This document shows positions 57,718 to 64,000 of a stretch of DNA of 64,000 bases, piece by piece. A program made the position numbers and the translations under genes. The notes below the pieces were generated by a model that was not told the DNA's origin, made no database searches, and saw nothing but the letters and a program-made list of their open reading frames with translations. Position 1 is the stretch's first letter. Each line of letters starts with the position of its first letter. Origin of the DNA: Macondimonas sp045864775 (GTDB lineage: Bacteria > Pseudomonadota > Gammaproteobacteria > UBA5335). Location: the NCBI GenBank assembly GCA_045864775.1, contig BTVR01000001.1, positions 372,001-436,000 on the forward strand, in the 5' to 3' direction.

Positions 57718-60258
57718 ATGAGGCGATGGAAGGACTGGCTGGCAAGTCAGTGGCTGTGGCAGATCGGCCTGGTGCTGACGATCGGTGCCGCCGCGCTGTT
57801 GCAGGCCCCCGCGCTGCAACAACTGGAATGGCGGCTCTATGATCGCGGTCTGGCCTGGATGCCGACGCGAGCGCCCGTCATCGCCGGAGTCTCGATCGAA
57901 ATCGACGCCCGCAGCCTGGCCGGGCAAGGCGCGGATCTGCAAATCCAGCTCGCACGGCTCGTCCATCTGCTGCAGAAGGATGGCGCGCGCGCCGTCGGGA
58001 TCTTGCTGCCACTCGATGCTGATCCGGGACTGCCGCCGTGGTTCACGGCCTTGACGCAGACGCTGCAAGACAGCGCGCTCGTCGCCTCCGACCGCGCAAG
58101 CGTGAACCGCATGCAGCGCTTGCTCGCAGAAGGGGAGCGGGATCTGGACCGAACCCGGCTGCTGGCGCGCGTCATGGCCGAGAGCGGCATGAGCTACCTG
58201 TCCTTCCGCTTGGGCGCGTCGCTGCCTGCCGCCGCTACCGGCTCCCGCTTGCCCGATTCCCTGCTGCAACGCGCGATTCCGCCTCGACCGGGAACGAGCG
58301 TGCTCCCGACCGAGTCTCCCTTGGGGGCGGGCGATGCCTCGAGATCGACGTTCCCCGCGCCGCGTCTGGCGAATGCTGCAGCGGGACTCGGTCTGCTGGA
58401 TGCGCCTGCCGACCAGGATGGCGTCACGCGCTCGCTGCCACTGGTCGTCCCCGAGCAGGGACGCTACTACGCCGCCTTGCCGCTCCTGCTTGCCGCCCAA
58501 TGGATGCAGGGATCGGTCAGGGAAATGACGGTCGAGCCGGGCAAGGGCATCCATATCGGGCCGCGTTTCATCCCGACGATGCCCGACATGCGCATCCACG
58601 TGGGGCGCATGGACGCGGCCGGCGCGCAGTGGAAAAAGATTCGTCTGGCGGATGTGCCGCCGACCGCGACGGGACTGTTCCAGGGACGGCTCGTCCTGAT
58701 CGGATACGCCGCCGAACTCGATCGGCAACGGCGCGCGACGGCTCAGGGTCTGCTGAGCGAAGCGGAATGGGTGGGCGGTGTCGCCGAGCGGCTCACGGAA
58801 GCCAGTTATGTGATCCGGCCGCCATGGGCCGAGCAGGGCCGCTGGACGGCCATTGCGGGCGCCGCCCTGATGGTGCTCGTGCTGCCGCTGCTGCCGCCGT
58901 GGCTCGCGATCTCCCTGAGTGGTGGCCTTGGGGCGGGCTTGCTCGGCGCATTCGCCTATCTGCTGCTTTCTCACCATTGGTGGGTGGCGCTGGGCACGCC
59001 GGCGGCTTTGCTGCTGATCGGCGGGGTGATCGCGGCAGTCCACCGGTTGTGGCAGTACCTGCGGGATCTCGCCTATCTGGAGGACGATGGAGACCGGCGC
59101 CCTTGGTGGGGCGAGGTGGGGCCATCTCTGCGCTCGCTGCGGCGAAACGCATGGGATCGCGTGCGCGGCCGAACCGCGCCGGGCGCCGCGGTGATCGCTG
59201 TCGCCGGCGCGGCCGCCCTTCCGGAAGAACCGCCCCCACTGCGCGCCGCGCTGAACAAAACGCGGCCGCCGGTGCGACGTGCGCCGGACCCGGAGGCGAG
59301 CATGGCGACCCTCGCGCGCGCGCCGCGGCGTGCGCCTGAGGCCACTTCGGCATCGCCGCGAGTGGCGCTGCCGGCCAGCAAGCCGCCGTCGTCGGCCACC
59401 GCCCGCACGCTGGGCCGATACACCATCGAGAATCAACTCGGCAAAGGCGCGATGGGCGCCGTTTACCGCGGCGTGGATCCGCGCATCAACCGGGTCGTGG
59501 CGATCAAGACGCTGAATCTGCAACAGGAGTTCGAAGCCGAGGAACTGGAGCAGGTCAAGGAGCGATTCTTTCACGAGGCCGAAGTGGCAGGCCGCCTCAA
59601 CCATCCTCACATCGTGACCATCTATGACGTCGGCGAGGATCACGGACTGGGTTTCATCGCCATGGAGCTCATCGATGGTCACGACATGCGCCGCTATACG
59701 CGCAAGGAGCAATTGCTGCCCATCAACCGCATCATGGAGATGGCCGCGCAGATTGCCGAGGCGCTGGATTTCGCCCACCGCAACGGCGTGGTGCACCGCG
59801 ACATCAAGCCCAGCAACATCATGCTCGACAAGAGCGGGCGCCAGGTGAAGGTGGCTGATTTCGGTATTGCCCGCATCGGCAGCAGCGGCAAGACCCGCAC
59901 CGGGACGGTCTTGGGAACGCCGCCTTACATGTCGCCGGAGCAACTGTCCGGACGCCCCTTGGATGGGCGGTCCGATGTGTTTTCCTTGGGCGTGGTGCTG
60001 TTCGAACTGGTCACCGGCCGGCGGCCGTTCGAGGGCGATACGGTGGCGACGCTCATGAGCCGGATCGCCAATGACCGACACCCCGATCTCATGACGCTGC
60101 GCGGGGGCGTCCCGGCGTGTTTGCGCAACATCATCGACAAGACGCTCGAGAAAGACCCTGATAAGCGCTATCCCAACGCGGGTGCGCTGAGACTCGCTCT
60201 GCTCCGCTGCATCGAGAACAACTATACGGGTACGGGTTTCAGCGGTCGCGGGGCTTGA
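57718..60258 (+). CDS. CHASE2-domain Ser/Thr protein kinase
   Basis: An 846-residue membrane kinase. A first TM (LWQIGLVLTIGAAALLQAPA), an extracytoplasmic CHASE2 sensor (residues ~40-350) and three closely spaced TMs (~375-450) are followed by a proline/alanine-rich linker (~470-560). The Hanks-type kinase has LGKGAMGAVYRGVDP (glycine loop), VAIKTLNL (Lys near 595), VVHRDIKPSNIMLD (HRD near 692), VADFGIARIG (DFG near 713) and GTPPYMSPEQLSG. All catalytic residues are present. The ligand and targets are unknown. tRNA-Ala and tRNA-Glu follow directly. Confidence 0.94.
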   Translation: MRRWKDWLASQWLWQIGLVLTIGAAALLQAPALQQLEWRLYDRGLAWMPTRAPVIAGVSIEIDARSLAGQGADLQIQLARLVHLLQKDGARAVGILLPLDADPGLPPWFTALTQTLQDSALVASDRASVNRMQRLLAEGERDLDRTRLLARVMAESGMSYLSFRLGASLPAAATGSRLPDSLLQRAIPPRPGTSVLPTESPLGAGDASRSTFPAPRLANAAAGLGLLDAPADQDGVTRSLPLVVPEQGRYYAALPLLLAAQWMQGSVREMTVEPGKGIHIGPRFIPTMPDMRIHVGRMDAAGAQWKKIRLADVPPTATGLFQGRLVLIGYAAELDRQRRATAQGLLSEAEWVGGVAERLTEASYVIRPPWAEQGRWTAIAGAALMVLVLPLLPPWLAISLSGGLGAGLLGAFAYLLLSHHWWVALGTPAALLLIGGVIAAVHRLWQYLRDLAYLEDDGDRRPWWGEVGPSLRSLRRNAWDRVRGRTAPGAAVIAVAGAAALPEEPPPLRAALNKTRPPVRRAPDPEASMATLARAPRRAPEATSASPRVALPASKPPSSATARTLGRYTIENQLGKGAMGAVYRGVDPRINRVVAIKTLNLQQEFEAEELEQVKERFFHEAEVAGRLNHPHIVTIYDVGEDHGLGFIAMELIDGHDMRRYTRKEQLLPINRIMEMAAQIAEALDFAHRNGVVHRDIKPSNIMLDKSGRQVKVADFGIARIGSSGKTRTGTVLGTPPYMSPEQLSGRPLDGRSDVFSLGVVLFELVTGRRPFEGDTVATLMSRIANDRHPDLMTLRGGVPACLRNIIDKTLEKDPDKRYPNAGALRLALLRCIENNYTGTGFSGRGA

Positions 60259-60283
60259 CGCCGATGGCGCTTGAAAGTAAAGT
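60255..60283 (+). promoter_or_regulatory. sigma-70 promoter of tRNA-Ala/tRNA-Glu
   Basis: TTGACG (60255-60260) and TAAAGT (60278-60283) are separated by 17 bases; a GC-rich stretch (TTGCGGC) follows. It overlaps the end of the kinase gene and ends 18 bases before tRNA-Ala. Confidence 0.65.
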
Positions 60284-60301
60284 TTGCGGCTTCCCGAGTG
60301 C

Positions 60302-60377
<76 letters not shown>

Positions 60378-60415
60378 AGTTTCTCGTCCCGTCAGGGACA
60401 CTGATCACGCGCCAC

Positions 60416-60491
60416 GTCCCCATCGTCTAGTGGCCAAGGACACCGCCCTTTCACGGCGGCGACCGGGGTTCGAATCCCCGTGGGGACGCCA
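60416..60491 (+). tRNA. tRNA-Glu (anticodon TTC)
   Basis: 76 bases with encoded CCA. The acceptor GTCCCCA pairs with TGGGGAC. The anticodon stem CCGCC/GGCGG encloses CTTTCAC, giving TTC. The T-arm is GGGGTTCGAATCCCC-like. A run of T residues follows at 60496-60503, probably ending the tRNA transcript that starts upstream of tRNA-Ala. Confidence 0.97.
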
Positions 60492-60655
60492 CTTCTTTTT
60501 TTTCCTTCCGTAGTGCCACCCGTCGCGTCTTTCCAACGAACCGGGGGCCGACAGATCCCCACCATTACCGTCCGCGCCGTTCTGACGCCCGAGTCCTGCA
60601 GCACAGCCGAATCGGTATCGTTTCGCGGCCCTGCACCATGGCTTACAATCGCGCC

Positions 60656-61546
60656 ATGAGTTACCCCACCATCGAATCCTTCGTCGGCAACACGCCGCTG
60701 GTGCGCCTGCAACGCCTGGGGCAAGCCACGGGCAACACACTGCTCGTCAAGCTGGAAGGCAACAATCCGGCTGGCTCGGTGAAGGACCGTCCCGCCCTGT
60801 CGATGATCCGGCACGCCGAGGCGCGCCAGCAGATCCGCCCCGGCGATACCCTGATCGAGGCGACCAGTGGCAATACCGGCATCGCGCTGGCCATGGCGGC
60901 GGCGATCCGCGGCTATCGCATGGTGCTGATCATGCCCGAGACCGCCAGCAGCGAACGCGTGGCGACCATGAAGGCCTTCGGCGCCGAGGTGATCCTGGTG
61001 TCCGCGGAGGCCGGCATGGAAGGGGCGCGCGATCTGGCCGATCGCATGGTGGCCGAGGGGCGCGGCAAGATCCTCGATCAGTTCGCCAATCCGGACAACC
61101 CACTGGCGCACTATGAAACCACCGGCCCCGAGATCTGGCGCGACACCGGCGGCAAGGTCACCCACTTCGTCAGCTCCATGGGCACGACCGGCACCATCAT
61201 CGGCGTCTCGCGCTACCTCAAGGAACAGAATCCGCGTATCCGTGTGATCGGCGTGCAGCCGGCCGACGGCGCCCAGATTCCTGGCATCCGCCGCTGGCCG
61301 GCCGAGTACCTGCCGCGCATCTTCGATCCGGAGGCGGTCGACCGCATCCTCGACGTCGACCAGCGCAAGGCCGAGATCACCACCCGCGCGCTGGCCGCGC
61401 AGGAAGGCATCTTCGCCGGCATCTCCTCGGGGGGCTGCGTGGCCGCCATGCTCACCTTGGCGCAGGAGCTGAACGGGGCAACCATCGTCGGCATCGTCTG
61501 CGACCGCGGCGACCGCTATCTCTCCACCGGCGTGTTTCCCGCCTGA
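60656..61546 (+). CDS. cysM: cysteine synthase B (O-acetylserine sulfhydrylase B)
   Basis: PLP enzyme making cysteine (or S-sulfocysteine with thiosulfate) from O-acetylserine. The 296 residues start SYPTIESFVGNTPLVRLQRL and carry the PLP lysine in NPAGSVKDRPALSM and the TSGNTGIALAMAAA phosphate-binding loop. They end with the CysM-type CDRGDRYLSTGVF. ATG 60656 is chosen to match the CysM N-terminus; an ATG at 60638 is in frame. Confidence 0.95.
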   Translation: MSYPTIESFVGNTPLVRLQRLGQATGNTLLVKLEGNNPAGSVKDRPALSMIRHAEARQQIRPGDTLIEATSGNTGIALAMAAAIRGYRMVLIMPETASSERVATMKAFGAEVILVSAEAGMEGARDLADRMVAEGRGKILDQFANPDNPLAHYETTGPEIWRDTGGKVTHFVSSMGTTGTIIGVSRYLKEQNPRIRVIGVQPADGAQIPGIRRWPAEYLPRIFDPEAVDRILDVDQRKAEITTRALAAQEGIFAGISSGGCVAAMLTLAQELNGATIVGIVCDRGDRYLSTGVFPA

Positions 61547-61568
61547 ACGCCACGCACAAGGACCGGCC

Positions 61569-62342
61569 TTGAACCTGCTCGTCTTCGACATCGAGACCGT
61601 GCCCGATACCGCGGGTGGACGCCGGCTGTACGACACCGATGGCCTGTCGGATGAGGACGTGGCGCGCATCATGTTCCACCAGCGCCGCCAGAAGACCGGT
61701 GGCGATGACTTCCTCCCGCATCACCTGCACCGCATCGTCGCCATTTCGGTGTGCCTGCGCCGGGGCGAGCAGCTCAAATTGTGGTCGCTGGGCGATCCGG
61801 ATGCGTCCGAGGCCGAACTGATCCAGCGTTTCTTCGAGGGGCTGGAACGCTTCACGCCGACGCTGGTGAGCTGGAACGGCGGCGGCTTCGACCTGCCCGT
61901 GCTGCATTACCGCGCGCTGATCCACGGCATCGCGGCGCCGCGTTATTGGGACGTGGGTGAGCAGGACAGCCATTTCCGCTGGAACAACTATCTCTCGCGG
62001 TTCCACTGGCGCCACATCGATCTGATGGACGTGCTGTCCGGTTATCAGGGCCGCGCCGTGGCGCCGCTGCAGGACATCGCTCTGCTGCTCGGCCAGCCGG
62101 GCAAGATGGGCATGGCCGGCAGTCTGGTATGGGACGCCTATCTCGCCGGCGAATTGGGCCGTATCCGCGATTACTGCGAGACCGACGTGCTCAACACCTA
62201 CCTCGTCTACCTGCGCTTTGCGCTCATGCGCGGCCAGCTCGATCGCGAGGGCTATGACGCCGAGCGGGCGCGGGTGCGCGCGCTGCTGGACGAGGATGGC
62301 CGAGCGCATCTGAAGTCTTTCGCGGCCGCCTGGGCGGACTGA
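61569..62342 (+). CDS. 3'-5' exonuclease (predicted PolB-like, DnaQ superfamily)
   Basis: A 257-residue DEDD-type nuclease. The exonuclease motifs are LLVFDIETVPD (Exo I), VSWNGGGFDLPVLHYRALIH (Exo II) and IRDYCETDVLNTYLVYLRF (Exo III). The length and the HHLHRIVAISVCLRRGE insert match the family annotated as predicted 3'-5' exonuclease related to PolB. The start is a TTG at 61569 with AAGGA 6 bases before it. It precedes rlmD by one base. Confidence 0.9.
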   Translation: MNLLVFDIETVPDTAGGRRLYDTDGLSDEDVARIMFHQRRQKTGGDDFLPHHLHRIVAISVCLRRGEQLKLWSLGDPDASEAELIQRFFEGLERFTPTLVSWNGGGFDLPVLHYRALIHGIAAPRYWDVGEQDSHFRWNNYLSRFHWRHIDLMDVLSGYQGRAVAPLQDIALLLGQPGKMGMAGSLVWDAYLAGELGRIRDYCETDVLNTYLVYLRFALMRGQLDREGYDAERARVRALLDEDGRAHLKSFAAAWAD

Positions 62343-62343
62343 C

Positions 62344-63708
62344 ATGGGTGGACGCCGGGCCGTGCAGCGGGTCGCGCCCGCGCTCAGCGCACCGGTAGAG
62401 GTGACGGCGATGACGCACGACGGCCGCGGCATCGCCAGCCTGGACGGCAAGCGGGTGTTCATCCACGGCGCCCTGCCGGGCGAGACGGTGAGCTTCCAGG
62501 TCACGCGGCGCACGCGCACTTACGACGAAGCCGAAGTGGTCGAGGTGCTGACGCCCGCACCCGAGCGCGTCGAGCCGCGGTGCGCCGCCTATGCCCGCTG
62601 CGGCGGCTGCAGCCTGCAGCACATGGACCCGGCTGCCCAGATCCTCGCCAAGCAACAGGTTCTGCTCGACAACCTGCGGCACATCGGGCAGGTGAGCCCG
62701 GAGCGGGTCTTGCCGCCGCTGACCGGGCCTGTGTGGGGTTATCGGCGCAAGGCCCGACTGGGCGTGCGCCGCGTGCGCGCCAGGAATCGCGTGCTGATCG
62801 GTTTTCGCGAGCGGCGCTCGGCCTTCATCGCCGAAACCATGCGCTGCGAAGTGCTGGACGAATCCGTCGGGGGGCAGTTGGAGCAGTTGGCCGCGCTCAT
62901 CGGCGAACTCGGGATCGCTGACCACGTGCCCCAGATCGAGGTGGCGGTTACCGACGCGCTGACCGTGCTCGTCCTGCGCGTGATGGCGGCGCCCAGCGCG
63001 GCGGATCTGGCGGCCTTGCGGGCGTTCGGTCTGGTGCACCGGATCCAGTTCTGGCTGCAGCCCAGGGGCCCCGACAGCGCGGCGCCCATTCCCGGCGCTT
63101 TCGCGGCGGATCAGGTGCTGGCCTACGGCCTGCCGGATGACGACCTGGCGATGCATTTTCGGCCGCATGATTTCACGCAGGTGAACGAGACCATGAACCG
63201 GCGCATGGTCGCGCAAGCGATGGCACTGCTCGATCCGGCGCCGGATGAGCGGCTGCTGGATCTGTTCTGCGGCCTCGGCAATTTCACGCTGCCCATGGCG
63301 CGCCGGGCGCGCGAGGTCGTGGGGGTCGAAGGCGCTGCCGACCTCGTGGCCCAGGCCCGCGCCAATGCCGAGCGTCATGGGCTGACGCAGGCCCGCTTCG
63401 TGATGGCCGATCTGTATCGTGCGGCGGCGCTCGATCCGCCGCCCTGGGGCGCCGGCGCCTTCGATGGCGTGCTGCTCGATCCGCCGCGCTCGGGTGCGCG
63501 CGAGGTCTTGCCCGCCGTGGCGACGACCGGTGCGCGGCGGGTGGTGTATGTCTCCTGTCATCCCGCCACAATGGCGCGCGATGCCGGCGATCTGGTCCGT
63601 CTGCACGGGTTCCGGCTCAAGGCGGCCGGGGTGATGGACATGTTCCCGCATACCGGCCATGTCGAGTCGGTGGCGCTATTCGTTCGGGGAGGCCGACGTG
63701 GCGCTTGA
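62344..63708 (+). CDS. rlmD: 23S rRNA (uracil1939-C5)-methyltransferase
   Basis: An iron-sulfur SAM-dependent methyltransferase of 454 residues. An N-terminal TRAM domain (PVEVTAMTHDGRGIASLDGK) precedes the [4Fe-4S] cysteine set (PRCAAYARCGGCSLQHM, plus a Cys near residue 165 in MRCEV). The Rossmann SAM site is LLDLFCGLGNFTLPMARRA, followed by the catalytic LLDPPRSGAREVL and VVYVSCHPATMARD (nucleophile Cys). This is the RlmD/RumA arrangement. Confidence 0.95.
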   Translation: MGGRRAVQRVAPALSAPVEVTAMTHDGRGIASLDGKRVFIHGALPGETVSFQVTRRTRTYDEAEVVEVLTPAPERVEPRCAAYARCGGCSLQHMDPAAQILAKQQVLLDNLRHIGQVSPERVLPPLTGPVWGYRRKARLGVRRVRARNRVLIGFRERRSAFIAETMRCEVLDESVGGQLEQLAALIGELGIADHVPQIEVAVTDALTVLVLRVMAAPSAADLAALRAFGLVHRIQFWLQPRGPDSAAPIPGAFAADQVLAYGLPDDDLAMHFRPHDFTQVNETMNRRMVAQAMALLDPAPDERLLDLFCGLGNFTLPMARRAREVVGVEGAADLVAQARANAERHGLTQARFVMADLYRAAALDPPPWGAGAFDGVLLDPPRSGAREVLPAVATTGARRVVYVSCHPATMARDAGDLVRLHGFRLKAAGVMDMFPHTGHVESVALFVRGGRRGA

Positions 63709-64000
63709 AATCGAACGCAAATACCGGGTGACTGGGGACGCCTGGCGCGCCGCGGCCGAGCACAGCGAGGATTTGGTCCAGGGCTATCTGAACCTCGAGG
63801 GTGGCGCGATTACCCGCGTGCGCATCGCCGGTGATCGCGCCTGGCTCAATCTCAAGGGCGCCACCCTGGACATCGTCCGCCACGAATTCGAGTATCCCAT
63901 CCCGCTGAACGACGCCCGGGAGATGCTGGCCAAGCTGTGCATCGGGCCGCCGGTCGAGAAGCGCCGCCATCACGTCCGCCATGCCGGGCGGCTGTGGGAG
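63698..64000 (+). CDS. CYTH domain protein (partial)
   Basis: The first 101 residues of a protein running off the right edge. It begins ALEIERKYRVTG with the EXEXK signature of CYTH phosphohydrolases, then QGYLNLEGGAITRVRIAGDR and AWLNLKGATLDIVRHEFEYP, with the basic and acidic residues that line the triphosphate tunnel. It is likely an inorganic triphosphatase-like or class IV cyclase-like enzyme. The GTG start at 63698 has GGGAGG just upstream and overlaps the end of rlmD by 11 bases. Confidence 0.9.
   Translation, partial: MALEIERKYRVTGDAWRAAAEHSEDLVQGYLNLEGGAITRVRIAGDRAWLNLKGATLDIVRHEFEYPIPLNDAREMLAKLCIGPPVEKRRHHVRHAGRLWE

Overview
The window reads as a high-GC (about two thirds G+C by eye) gammaproteobacterial chromosome from a nitrogen-fixing organism. 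The gammaproteobacterial call rests on the gene set: RecBCD, a complete Isc Fe-S assembly operon with HscA/HscB/IscX, TesB, CysM, RlmJ, RlmD and PldA. A sulfur-oxidising or purple-sulfur (Chromatiales-like) lineage is a reasonable guess, but this is inference. No rRNA operon, CRISPR array, replication origin or intact mobile element was found.

Layout. 0-8 kb: an acyl-CoA ligase, TesB thioesterase, tRNA-Leu, an APC amino-acid permease, an IS3 remnant, a host-attachment-type protein with an FNR-like site upstream, and a TonB-dependent receptor. 8.0-8.9 kb: a scrap heap of a truncated integron-type integrase fused to an IS3 transposase tail. 8.9-32.1 kb: a nitrogen-fixation region. The leftward isc operon (iscS, iscU, erpA-like, iscA, hscB, hscA, fdx, iscX and a second ferredoxin) is followed by a leftward degenerate receiver-domain protein and the rightward nifHDK. 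Then come a frameshifted AAA ATPase and a leftward FmdB-like/Shethna-type ferredoxin pair. After an inserted type I restriction-modification operon (hsdR, hsdS, a RhuM-Fic gene, hsdM) lies a nif tail of a DUF6156-like protein, a 55-residue ORF and a truncated globin. Nitrogenase cofactor genes (nifB, nifE, nifN) and nifA are not in the window.

The main result is regulatory. Four start sites carry sigma-54 (-24/-12) elements: iscS, nifH, the receiver-like gene and the FmdB/ferredoxin pair. Each has a perfect TGT-N10-ACA NifA-type site about 90-150 bases upstream of the predicted start, and the nifH site is shared with the divergent receiver-like gene. A fifth sigma-54-like element without such a site precedes the DUF6156-like gene. 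This makes the isc operon, which has no iscR here, look like a NifA-regulated substitute for nifU/nifS.

32-64 kb is ordinary chromosome: a periplasmic glycerophosphodiesterase, a hemolysin-III family protein, DoxX, an FMN reductase, a pirin, two secreted proteins, a Wzb/Wza/Wzc capsule-export trio, RlmJ, an AI-2E family permease, recC-recB-recD, PldA, gltX, an NfeD protease with a slipin, a CHASE2-Ser/Thr kinase, tRNA-Ala and tRNA-Glu, cysM, a 3'-5' exonuclease, rlmD and the start of a CYTH protein cut by the window edge.
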